Assembly (NCBI GenBank): GCA_025356055.1
Contig: JANXUU010000128.1
Location: forward strand, 1 to 64,000
Length of the DNA: 64,000 nucleotides
Origin: Sphingomonas sp.
GTDB taxonomy: Bacteria; Pseudomonadota; Alphaproteobacteria; Sphingomonadales; Sphingomonadaceae
Direction: 5' to 3'
Part shown: positions 1 to 8,517 of the stretch, one piece after another
Layout: each line of letters begins with the position of its first letter
Position numbering within the stretch: the first letter of the stretch is position 1
Program-made: the position numbers and the translations under genes
The notes under the pieces: generated by a model
The model's database searches: none
Seen by the model: the letters and a program-made list of their open reading frames with translations, nothing else
What the model was told of the DNA's origin: nothing

Positions 1-262
1 GCGTATTAGGACATCTGTTTCCAATCGCTACGGCGAACCGCAACGGCAGGTCACATTAAGGAACGGCTTATATTTGACTAGTCACCCTGAACCCGGAGGC
101 TCCAGGAGACTAGGCCGCCGCCCACATGTCCCTTCATCTAAACCAACAATGTCAAAGAGCGACGCGTCTTATCCCCCGGTCCTTGTGAGCCCGGGCATCG
201 GTGTGCCGACTAGAAGAGACGCAAAACAACGACCGGCTCATTGAACCCGTCCCCGCTGCTGT
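1..262 (-). other. Putative rRNA operon leader transcript region (16S rRNA gene lies beyond the left edge)
   Basis: Reverse complement reads TTGACG-N17-TATATG followed ~100 nt later by GCTCTTTGACA (boxA-like) and AGATGAAGGGACATGTGGGCGGCGG; no convincing ORF here. Mature 16S start not seen. Confidence 0.6.
147..162 (-). promoter_or_regulatory. boxA-like antitermination element (TCGCTCTTTGACATTG)
   Basis: Matches GCTCTTTRACA core of bacterial rrn boxA on the minus strand downstream of the promoter. Confidence 0.6.
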
Positions 263-269
263 GGAGCGG

Positions 270-298
270 CATATATGGAAGGCTTCTCACCCCGTCAA
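270..298 (-). promoter_or_regulatory. Putative sigma70-type rRNA promoter (TTGACG - 17 nt - TATATG)
   Basis: cgtcaa at 293-298 and catata at 270-275 on the + strand; spacer exactly 17 nt; upstream of boxA. Confidence 0.65.
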
Positions 299-472
299 CG
301 CCTTTCTTGCGAAATCTTGCAAGACCGTCGTTGCCATCTGTCCCGCTCCCGAGCGACTGGCCGAAGCCGACTGCTCGTTGCTGGATGGGCTAATAGGCCT
401 GTTGGTGACCCGCGCAACCCTGCGAATCGCAAGAATAAGGATTTTTGTTACGTCTGCAGCGAGGAAACGGCG

Positions 473-901
473 TCAAGCCCCCTGAATATAGGAGCGCATC
501 GCCGCAGCCTCGCTCTCGATCGAATCGATGCGATACTTCACCAGGTCGCCGATCGAGACGAGGCCGACGAGCGCCCCATTCTCGACGATCGGCAAGTGGC
601 GAAAACGACGGCGGGTCATCAGCGCGAGCGCCGTCATCACCGGCGTATCGCGCGCAATCGTTACAGCCGGTGCGGTCATTGCCTCCGATACAGGACGGTC
701 GAGCGCGCTCGCCCCCCGCTCGCTTAGACACATGACAAGGTCGCGTTCGGACACGATTCCGGCGACCTCACCGCCCGTCGTCACGACGAGGGCACCGATC
801 CGCCGCTCAGCGAGCTGAGCGACCGCATCGGACAGTGGCACAGTCGAATCAATCGTGGCGACGTCGCCGCCCTTGTTCGCAAGGATTGCCGCGATCGACA
901 T
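473..901 (-). CDS. CBS domain-containing protein
   Basis: MSIAAILANKGGDVATIDSTVPLSDAVAQLAERRIGALVV...; two CBS repeats. Confidence 0.85.
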   Translation of the reverse strand: MSIAAILANKGGDVATIDSTVPLSDAVAQLAERRIGALVVTTGGEVAGIVSERDLVMCLSERGASALDRPVSEAMTAPAVTIARDTPVMTALALMTRRRFRHLPIVENGALVGLVSIGDLVKYRIDSIESEAAAMRSYIQGA

Positions 902-983
902 AAGCTTCTCCTGTTGTTGCGGACCGGCCGCGCGAGTCCCCGCCCCCTTGATCGTCTCATGGACCGCCGCCAAAGGGAAGCAT

Positions 984-1268
984 ATGCCTCGCCCCGATCC
1001 CGTTCCCACTCCAAGCGCGACGGCGTTTCGTCGATTCGCGCGGACGATGCGGTGGATGGCGTTGCTGTCGATCGCCTGTGCTGCCATCGCGGTATGGCTC
1101 GTCTCGCGCGACGATCCCGAGTGGCATATCAACATGATGATCGCGACCGCGCTGGGGGTCGGACTGACCGTCCTCCTCGCCACAGCGCTGATCAGCCTGG
1201 CCTATTTGAGCGACGCCAGCGGCCATGACGAACAGGCGCACTACCCCCCGAAGGATCCCGAAGAATGA
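984..1268 (+). CDS. Small two-TM membrane protein
   Basis: MPRPDPVPTPSATAFRRFARTMRWMALLSIACAAIAVWLV...; two hydrophobic segments. Confidence 0.6.
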   Translation: MPRPDPVPTPSATAFRRFARTMRWMALLSIACAAIAVWLVSRDDPEWHINMMIATALGVGLTVLLATALISLAYLSDASGHDEQAHYPPKDPEE

Positions 1269-1648
1269 CCGAGCTTGCCCCCAACCCGATCCTGCGAGTC
1301 GTCCCCGGGCCGAGTGACATCAACGCCAACGGCCATATCTTCGGCGGCTGGGTGCTTAGCCAGATGGACATCGCCGCGGGCATCGTCGCGTCGCGCAGAG
1401 CGCGCGGGTCGGTCGCCACGGTGGCGATCGAGCGGATGGAATTCCTCGCCCCGATTCACCTGCGCGACCTGATCTCGGTCTATGCCGAGGTCGAGCGCGT
1501 CGGGCGCACCTCCATGGCGATCCGCATCGACGTCATCGCCAGCCGCAACGGCGGCGAGGACCAGGTCAAGGTGACCAACGGCCTGTTCACCTTCGTCGCG
1601 ATCGATGAGGCCGCGCGGCCGCGGCCGGTCGATCAGCCACTCGCATAA
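1265..1648 (+). CDS. Acyl-CoA thioesterase (hotdog fold, YciA-like)
   Basis: NANGHIFGGWVLSQMDIAAGI...VAIERMEFLAPIHLRDLISVYAEVERVGRTSM. Confidence 0.85.
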   Translation: MTELAPNPILRVVPGPSDINANGHIFGGWVLSQMDIAAGIVASRRARGSVATVAIERMEFLAPIHLRDLISVYAEVERVGRTSMAIRIDVIASRNGGEDQVKVTNGLFTFVAIDEAARPRPVDQPLA

Positions 1649-1694
1649 AATACGGCCGGTGAGCGAACCCACCGGCCAGTATTTTTCTTAGCCC

Positions 1695-2552
1695 TTAAGC
1701 GGCGGGGGCGATGTCCGTTTCACCTTCGGGACGAGCGCGGCGCACGCGGCGGCGCGGCGCGGGGGCCGCGTCTTCGCTTGTCGCTTCGGGCGCGTCGGCA
1801 ACCACGCCAATCGCGGGCGGGAGGATGGCGAAGTCGATCCGCGGTTCATCCTGTGGCTCGGCACGCTCGCGGCGCGGTCGCGGTGTCGGACGCTCGGCGC
1901 GCTCGGCACGTTCAACGGGCCGGTCATTGTCGGCCCGCTGCGGACGCTCGGTGCGTTCGGCAGGGCGCTCGACCCGCTCAGCCGGACGATCATTGTCGGC
2001 GCGTTGTGGGCGCTCGGAGCGCTGCCGATCCTGACGCTCATAGCGGTCATTGCGCGGCTGCTGCTGGCGGTCCTGCTGCTGGCGGTCCTGCTGCTGCGGC
2101 CGCTCCGGGCGCTCGTAGCGATCGCCTTCCTGCTGGCGGCGTGGCTGGTCGCGCTGCTGGGCCTGCTGCTGTTGCTGCTGAGGCTGCTGCTGCTGCGGCG
2201 AATCGTCGTCGCCGCCTTCGTCATCATAGCCTTCGCCGTCGTCGTCATAGCCGTCGTCGTCGACATTCTCGCCACGCGCGCGGCGCTGCTCGTCGAACTT
2301 CGCGCGGCTTTCGCCCAGCACGCGGAAATAATGATCGGCGAACTGCAGCCAATATTCGGTTTGCACCCGATCGCCGGCCTGCTGCGCATCACGCGCCAGA
2401 CTCTTGTATTTCTCGAGCAATTGCGCCGCATTGCCACGCTGACGCTGGTCGCGGGCGTTGCCCCCGGCATTGTTGCCCGACATTCCTTGGGGACGTTGCT
2501 GTCCACCACGACCGCGACGGCGACCGACGCCGTTCTGACGATTATTGATCAA
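1695..2552 (-). CDS. DUF4167 domain-containing protein with long Q/R/D/E-rich tail
   Basis: MINNRQNGVGRRRGRGGQQRPQG...LLEKYKSLARDAQQAGDRVQTEYWLQFADHYFRVL is the DUF4167 pattern. Confidence 0.85.
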   Translation of the reverse strand: MINNRQNGVGRRRGRGGQQRPQGMSGNNAGGNARDQRQRGNAAQLLEKYKSLARDAQQAGDRVQTEYWLQFADHYFRVLGESRAKFDEQRRARGENVDDDGYDDDGEGYDDEGGDDDSPQQQQPQQQQQQAQQRDQPRRQQEGDRYERPERPQQQDRQQQDRQQQPRNDRYERQDRQRSERPQRADNDRPAERVERPAERTERPQRADNDRPVERAERAERPTPRPRRERAEPQDEPRIDFAILPPAIGVVADAPEATSEDAAPAPRRRVRRARPEGETDIAPAA

Positions 2553-2793
2553 AGAGTTAGGTCCTTGTCACACGGCGCTTTGACGCGCCCGATCTTGTCC
2601 TTCGGCAAGAAATCCGCCCCCCCGGAGACCAGCGGATCGCCTTCGCGAAACCGCCTTTGACCTTGGCCAAGCGCGTGAGCACTTGTGTGGCCGCTGTCGT
2701 CGGAGGGTGGGAAGGCGCGAGCCCCAAGTCTGTCTGGAGCGGCTCCGTCCCTACGCGCGATCTAATCGGGTTGAGCCGAATTATGCAAGCGAT

Positions 2794-3621
2794 TTATGTG
2801 CTTGAGACCAGCAACGCGCGCGGGCGGCCGCCAAAATCTCGCGCCAAGCGGCTGGAAAGACCCGCTTTCGCGAGCACCGCCGCGGCACTCTCGCCCTGAT
2901 CGAAACCGATCTCGATCGCCGCCAGCCCACCCGGCGCGATCAGCCGCGCAAGCTGTGGCGCCAACGTCCGGTAGGCGTCGAGCCCGTCATCGCCAGCGAA
3001 CAGCGCCTCGTGCGGCTCATGCTCGGCGACCCCCGGCCCGAGCACGGCGTTGCGCGCGACATAGGGCGGGTTGGCGAGCACCAGGTCGAACGACTCGTCA
3101 ATCCCTTCCGCCCAGTCACCGATCCTGAGGTTCGCGCGAGCCGCCAGCCCGAGCCGGTCGGCATTGCGGCGGGCATATTCTAGCGCGTTGGGCGAGAAAT
3201 CGATCCCGAGTCCCGTCGCGCGTGGCCATTCGTCGAGCGCGGCGAGCAACAGCGTCCCGGGACCGGTGCCGAGATCGAGGATCCGCTTCGGGCCGGGAGT
3301 CCCCGCGAAATGCTCAACCGCAGCGGCGATCAGCGTCTCGCTGTCGGGGCGCGGGATGAGCACTCCGGGACCCACCTCTAGCTCGATGTTCCAAAAGCCG
3401 CGGTGACCGGTGATATAGGCGACGGGTTCGCCCGCGAGACGCCGCTCGACCATTGCGGTGAAGCTTGCGGGCGGCGGCCCGGTAGGTGGGTCGAGCAGCA
3501 GTTTGTCGCGCCCGATCCCAAGCGCGGCGGAGAGAAGGAGTTCGGCGTCGAGGCGGGGCGAATCGCTGACGGCGGCAAGCTGCGTAGCCGCCCTGGCAAG
3601 CGCCTTGGCGAGCGCGCTCAC
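2794..3621 (-). CDS. prmC: Peptide chain release factor N(5)-glutamine methyltransferase
   Basis: LANPPYV motif, ILDLGTGPGTLLLA, PVAYITGHRGFW; adjacent to prfA. Confidence 0.92.
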   Translation of the reverse strand: MSALAKALARAATQLAAVSDSPRLDAELLLSAALGIGRDKLLLDPPTGPPPASFTAMVERRLAGEPVAYITGHRGFWNIELEVGPGVLIPRPDSETLIAAAVEHFAGTPGPKRILDLGTGPGTLLLAALDEWPRATGLGIDFSPNALEYARRNADRLGLAARANLRIGDWAEGIDESFDLVLANPPYVARNAVLGPGVAEHEPHEALFAGDDGLDAYRTLAPQLARLIAPGGLAAIEIGFDQGESAAAVLAKAGLSSRLARDFGGRPRALLVSST

Positions 3622-3648
3622 GGCCCCTCCCCTGCAGGGAGGGGGTAA
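3622..3648. repeat. GC-rich inverted repeat (CCCCTCCCCTGCAGGGAGGGGG) between prmC and prfA
   Basis: Palindromic sequence around CTGCAG; similar sequence at 53930-54050. Confidence 0.6.
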
Positions 3649-4722
3649 CTACGCCTCATCGAGGCTGGCCAGCCGGTCGGCCTCGTCCTCGGCGATCAGC
3701 GCTTCGGTCAGTTCGTTCAGGCCCGGCCCCATCAGGATCGCGTCGAGCTTGTGCAGGGTCAAATTGATGCGGTGGTCGGTCACGCGCCCCTGCGGGAAAT
3801 TATAGGTGCGGATCCGCTCGGACCGGTCGCCCGTCCCGACCATCGACTTGCGCGCGCCCGCCCGCGCGTCCGCTAGCCGCGAGCGCTCCAGCTCGAACAA
3901 TCGCGTCCTGAGCACCTTCAGCGCCTTGGCCTTGTTCTTGTGCTGCGATTTCTCGTCCTGCTGGATCACGACCAGCCCGGTCGGCAAGTGAGTGATCCGC
4001 ACCGCGCTGTCGGTGGTGTTGACCGACTGGCCGCCCGGCCCCGACGAGCGATAGACGTCGATGCGCAGGTCGGCGTCGTTGATCTGGACGTCGACCTCCT
4101 CGGCCTCGGGAAGCACCGCGACGGTCGCCGCCGAGGTGTGAATCCGCCCGCCACTCTCGGTCGCAGGGACGCGCTGGACGCGGTGCACTCCGCTCTCGAA
4201 TTTGAGCCGCGCGAAGACGCCACTGCCGGTGATCGAAGCGACCGCTTCCTTGTAGCCGCCGACGTCGGCGCTCGACGCCGAAATGAGCTCAAACCGCCAG
4301 CCGCGTTCTTCGGCGAAGCGCTGGTACATGCGCAGCAGGTCGCCGGCGAACAGCGCCGCCTCGTCGCCCCCAGTGCCCGCGCGGACCTCGAGCATGGCGG
4401 CGCGTTCGTCGGCCAAATCCTTGGGGAGCAGCTGCACCGCCAGCGCGCGCTCGGCGAGCGGCAGCTTGTGCTCGATCTCCGCCAATTCCTCGGTGGCGAT
4501 CGCGCGCAATTCCTCGTCGGCATCCTTGGTCATCGCCGCCAGGCTGGTGCGCTCGGCGCGCAGGCGACGGACCTCGCGCGCAGCCGCCGCAACCGGCTCG
4601 ATCGCGGCATAATCCTTCGACAGCCGGACGAAATCGTCGGGCGCGAGATTGCCAGCCGACATCGCCTCGCCGAGCTCATGCTTCTTGGCCTCGATCAGCG
4701 CGATCCGTTCGGAGGAGATCAT
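3649..4722 (-). CDS. prfA: Peptide chain release factor 1
   Basis: GGQSVN ([23 protein letters not shown]) and [17 protein letters not shown]. Confidence 0.97.
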   Translation of the reverse strand: MISSERIALIEAKKHELGEAMSAGNLAPDDFVRLSKDYAAIEPVAAAAREVRRLRAERTSLAAMTKDADEELRAIATEELAEIEHKLPLAERALAVQLLPKDLADERAAMLEVRAGTGGDEAALFAGDLLRMYQRFAEERGWRFELISASSADVGGYKEAVASITGSGVFARLKFESGVHRVQRVPATESGGRIHTSAATVAVLPEAEEVDVQINDADLRIDVYRSSGPGGQSVNTTDSAVRITHLPTGLVVIQQDEKSQHKNKAKALKVLRTRLFELERSRLADARAGARKSMVGTGDRSERIRTYNFPQGRVTDHRINLTLHKLDAILMGPGLNELTEALIAEDEADRLASLDEA

Positions 4723-5957
4723 GCGAGGTTACTGACCACCGGATCCGCGATTTCGCGCACCCGATCCAAGTCGGCTTTCCGAGCTCCCGCACCGCGCTGA
4801 CTTTGACTGAGCAGACCATGAACGTATGAAATTGAGTAAGTCTGAAGTGCGTTCAACTTGAGAGCCTTGTCAAAGCGCTTGCGTTCGCTCCCAGTTGCAA
4901 TGACCTCCGAGCTGATTCCAGCCCGTCGCAATGCTGCCGTGGCAGCAATCGCTGCAGCATTTAGGTTGTTGTCCTCCGCTACAACCGCGACCGCAAGCCG
5001 ATCGCCCTCCGGCGCGTCGATCAGCATCGCCAGCCGCTCGATCCCCGCCGCCCAGCCGACCGCTGGCGTGTGCGGTCCGCCAAGTTGTTCGATCAGCCCG
5101 TCATAGCGCCCGCCCGCGATCACCGTTCCCTGCGCGCCCAGTTGATCGGTGACAAACTCGAACGCGGTGTGGCGGTAATAGTCGAGGCCCCGGACCAGGT
5201 GCGGCGCGATTTCATAATCGACCCCCGCGGCGTCGAGCCCGGCCTTCACCGCGCCGAAGAAATCCTCGGCCTCGGCGGTCAGTACCATCGGCGGCGCGCT
5301 GTCGGCGAACGGGCGGTCGCGCGGGTCCTTGCTATCCAAAATGCGCAGAGGGTTCTTGTCGAGCCGCGCCTGGCTGTCTTCGCTCAGCTCACCCCGCACG
5401 CTGGCGAAATGCTCGACCAACTTTGCCCGCCACGCATCCCGGCTGGCAACGTCGCCGAGCGTGTTGAGCTTGAGCTTCACTCCCGCAATCCCCAACTCAC
5501 TTAGCAACTGCGCCCCGAACGCCAGCAACTCGACATCGGCCGCCGGTTCGCCCGACCCAATCACCTCGGCATCGAGCTGGTGAAACTGGCGAAACCGCCC
5601 CTTCTGCGGCCGCTCATAGCGGAACGCCGGCCCATGCGTCGCGACCTTGAGTGGAGCAAACCGCTGCCACCCTTCCGACAGATACGCCCGGCAAATTCCC
5701 GCGGTAAATTCGGGCCGCAACGTGATCGATTCCCCCGAGCGATCGTCGAACGAATACATCTCCTTCGACACGACGTCGGTCGTCTCGCCCATCGTCCGAG
5801 CGAACACCGCGGTCGGCTCGATCACCGGCATCTCGATCCGCTTGAAGCCATACAGCCGCCGCACGTGATCGAAGGTCGCGACGACCTGTGCGAAGCGGTC
5901 GGCCTCCTCGCCGATCAGGCTTTGCGTTCCGCGGACGGGTTGGGGGGTCTGTGCCAT
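4719..5957 (-). CDS. hisS: Histidine--tRNA ligase
   Basis: Class II motifs; [35 protein letters not shown]; atypical C-terminus. Confidence 0.93.
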   Translation of the reverse strand: MAQTPQPVRGTQSLIGEEADRFAQVVATFDHVRRLYGFKRIEMPVIEPTAVFARTMGETTDVVSKEMYSFDDRSGESITLRPEFTAGICRAYLSEGWQRFAPLKVATHGPAFRYERPQKGRFRQFHQLDAEVIGSGEPAADVELLAFGAQLLSELGIAGVKLKLNTLGDVASRDAWRAKLVEHFASVRGELSEDSQARLDKNPLRILDSKDPRDRPFADSAPPMVLTAEAEDFFGAVKAGLDAAGVDYEIAPHLVRGLDYYRHTAFEFVTDQLGAQGTVIAGGRYDGLIEQLGGPHTPAVGWAAGIERLAMLIDAPEGDRLAVAVVAEDNNLNAAAIAATAALRRAGISSEVIATGSERKRFDKALKLNALQTYSISYVHGLLSQSQRGAGARKADLDRVREIADPVVSNLA

Positions 5958-6006
5958 TGGTCGAAGGCCACTAGCGGGCGTGCGCGGCGCTGGCTAGTTA
6001 GCCCCA

Positions 6007-7923
6007 ATGTCCAGTGTCACCTCGCGCGCCCTCGCGCTCTCCACCCTCCTCCTGTCCACCAGCGCATTCGCCGCCAACAGCAAGCCCCAGCCGCTGCCGA
6101 TCGTCGACACGATCCCGGTGGCGCGAGACGTCGCCTTTCCCGGTACGATCCGCCTCGACGTTACCGCCACCGATCTCGACCGCGGGATCATCGAGGTGCG
6201 AGAGACGATCCCGGCGACCCCCGGGCCGCTTGTCCTGCTCGCCCCCAAATGGCTTCCCGGCAACCACGGCCCAACCGGCCAGATCGACAAGCTCGCCGGC
6301 TTCACCTTCACCGCCAACGGCCAGCCGCTACGCTGGGTCCGCGACAAGGTCGACGTGTTCGCCTTCCATCTCGACGTTCCTCTCGGCGCGACCAGCGTCC
6401 AAGCGCGCTTCCAGTTTCTCTCGCCCACCGCCGAAGACCAGGGGCGGATTGTCGTTACGCGCGAAATGTCGAACATCCAGTGGGACGCGGTTTCGCTCTA
6501 TCCGGCGGGCACCTTCGTGCGGAACATCCCCGTCATCGCCAGCCTGACCATCCCCGCCGGGTGGAAGGCGGCGACCGCGCTCCGCCCGACCGCAACCTCG
6601 TCCGACAATCGCATCACCTTCGGCGAGGTCGCTTACGATACGCTGATCGACTCGCCGGTATTCGCGGGCAAATATTTCCGCGCCGACGACCTCGGCCACG
6701 GCATCACCCTCAACACCGTCGCAGACGCGCCCAAGGAACTGGTCGTCCCCGCCGCCGTCCTCGCCAAGCATCGGGCGCTGGCGGACCAGGCGGTCAAGCT
6801 GTTCGGCGCGCGCCACTTCGACCATTACGACTTCCTCCACGCGATCACCGACCGCATGGGCGGGATCGGGCTCGAACATCACCGCAGTTCGGAAGACCAG
6901 AACGACCCGGGCTATTTCATCGACTGGGAAGCGAGCGTCACCGACCACAACCTCCTGCCGCACGAATTCACCCACAGCTGGGACGGCAAGTTTCGTCGCG
7001 GCGCAGACCTGTGGACCCCCGACTATCGCACCCCGATGCAGGACAGCCTGTTGTGGGTGTACGAAGGCCAGACGCAATTTTGGGGGACTGTGCTCGAGGC
7101 GCGCTCGGGAATGTCGACCAAACAACAGGTACTCGACAAGATTGCGCTTGCTGCGGCCAATCTCGACAATCAGCCGGGGCGTGGCTGGCGACCGCTCGGC
7201 GACACGACGAACGATGAAATCATCTCCAATCGCCACCCCGAGCCGTGGAACAGCTATCAGCGAGCGATCGATTATTACCAGGAAGGGCTGCTGATCTGGA
7301 CCGAAGCGGATATGATCATCCGCGAGAAAAGCGGCGGCAAGCGTTCGATGGACGATTTTGCGCACGCCTTCTTTGGCATCAACGACGGCGATTGGGGCGA
7401 AGTGACCTACAGCCATGACGATGTCGTACGCACGCTCAACCAGGTGCAGCCCTATGACTGGGCTGGGTTCCTGAAAGCGCGAATCGATGACGTCGCGCCG
7501 GCGGCGCCGCTCGCCGGCTTCACCCGGTCGGGCTATCGCCTCGACTACACCGAGACCCCGACGCAGGCCGCCAAGGCCAGCTTTAAATCGCGCAAGGTCG
7601 CCGACTTCAGCTACTCACTCGGCTTCCAGGTTGGCAAGGAGGCCAAGCTCGCTGGCGTGCGTTGGGGATCCCCGGCATTCCAGGCGGGGCTGGTCAACGG
7701 CGCGCAGGTCATTGCTGTCGTCGGTCACGCCTACAGCGATGAAGTGATGTCCGACGCTGTCACCGCGGCCAAGAGCGCGAGCGCTCCCATCGTCCTGACG
7801 GTCAAGCGCGGCGACGAGGTACGGACCTACTCGCTGCCCTATCACGATGGGCTCCGCTACCCGCGCTTCACCAAGGTCGGGATGGGCGAGGGCGCGCTCG
7901 ACAAGCTGCTTGCGCCGCGTTGA
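6007..7923 (+). CDS. M61 family metallopeptidase (glycyl aminopeptidase-like, PDZ domain)
   Basis: LLPHEFTHSWDGKFRR zinc motif (HExxH), C-terminal PDZ-like region, N-terminal signal peptide. Confidence 0.9.
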   Translation: MSSVTSRALALSTLLLSTSAFAANSKPQPLPIVDTIPVARDVAFPGTIRLDVTATDLDRGIIEVRETIPATPGPLVLLAPKWLPGNHGPTGQIDKLAGFTFTANGQPLRWVRDKVDVFAFHLDVPLGATSVQARFQFLSPTAEDQGRIVVTREMSNIQWDAVSLYPAGTFVRNIPVIASLTIPAGWKAATALRPTATSSDNRITFGEVAYDTLIDSPVFAGKYFRADDLGHGITLNTVADAPKELVVPAAVLAKHRALADQAVKLFGARHFDHYDFLHAITDRMGGIGLEHHRSSEDQNDPGYFIDWEASVTDHNLLPHEFTHSWDGKFRRGADLWTPDYRTPMQDSLLWVYEGQTQFWGTVLEARSGMSTKQQVLDKIALAAANLDNQPGRGWRPLGDTTNDEIISNRHPEPWNSYQRAIDYYQEGLLIWTEADMIIREKSGGKRSMDDFAHAFFGINDGDWGEVTYSHDDVVRTLNQVQPYDWAGFLKARIDDVAPAAPLAGFTRSGYRLDYTETPTQAAKASFKSRKVADFSYSLGFQVGKEAKLAGVRWGSPAFQAGLVNGAQVIAVVGHAYSDEVMSDAVTAAKSASAPIVLTVKRGDEVRTYSLPYHDGLRYPRFTKVGMGEGALDKLLAPR

Positions 7924-7980
7924 CCAATTGGGGTGGAGGTAGGGGTTGCTCTGGCCGTCCCAGCGATTAGAGCGCCCCCC

Positions 7981-8517
7981 ATGAACATCGACCTCATCCC
8001 GACCGGCGACAACCCGCCCGAAAGCATCAACGTGCTGATCGAAGTCCCGATCGGCGGCGAACCGGTGAAATATGAGCTCGACAAGGTTTCGGGCGCAATC
8101 TTTGTCGACCGCATCCTCCACACTTCGATGCGTTATCCCGCCAACTACGGCTTCGTACCCCAGACGCTCGGTGGCGACGGCGACCCGATCGACTGTCTGG
8201 TGATGAATCGCTGGGCACTGATGCCGGGCAGCGTGATCCGCTGCCGCCCGGTCGGCGTGCTGTTCCTCGAGGACGAGGCCGGCGGCGACGAGAAGTTGCT
8301 CGCGGTGCCCGAGACCAAGACGACCCAATATTATGCCGACATCAACGAGGCGACCGACCTTCCCGGGATCGTGCTCAAGCAGATCGAGCATTTCTTCACC
8401 CACTACAAGGACTTGGAGCCCGAGAAGTGGGTCCGTATCGGCCACTGGGACAATGCCGCGGCGGCCAAGAAAGTCATCGTCGAGTCAATCGAGCGCGAGA
8501 AGCAGGCTAAGGGCTAA
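7981..8517 (+). CDS. ppa: Inorganic pyrophosphatase
   Basis: MNIDLIPTGDNPPESINVLIEVPIGGEPVKYELDKVSG; GDGDPIDCLV. Confidence 0.95.
   Translation: MNIDLIPTGDNPPESINVLIEVPIGGEPVKYELDKVSGAIFVDRILHTSMRYPANYGFVPQTLGGDGDPIDCLVMNRWALMPGSVIRCRPVGVLFLEDEAGGDEKLLAVPETKTTQYYADINEATDLPGIVLKQIEHFFTHYKDLEPEKWVRIGHWDNAAAAKKVIVESIEREKQAKG

Noticed and set aside
473-1183. Full 236-aa ORF on the minus strand
   Set aside because: The N-terminal ~94 residues look like antisense translation of the neighbouring small membrane-protein gene; CBS protein starts at MSIAAILANKGG (901).
2004-2660. Hydrophobic Leu-rich 218-aa ORF resembling a membrane protein
   Set aside because: Complement of the CAG/CGN repeats encoding the Q/R-rich DUF4167 tail, which automatically yields poly-Leu/Ala.
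5580-7217. 545-aa plus-strand ORF rich in R/P/H
   Set aside because: Frame-shifted shadow of the hisS 5' end and the M61 peptidase; Arg/Pro/His-rich composition typical of out-of-frame high-GC DNA.
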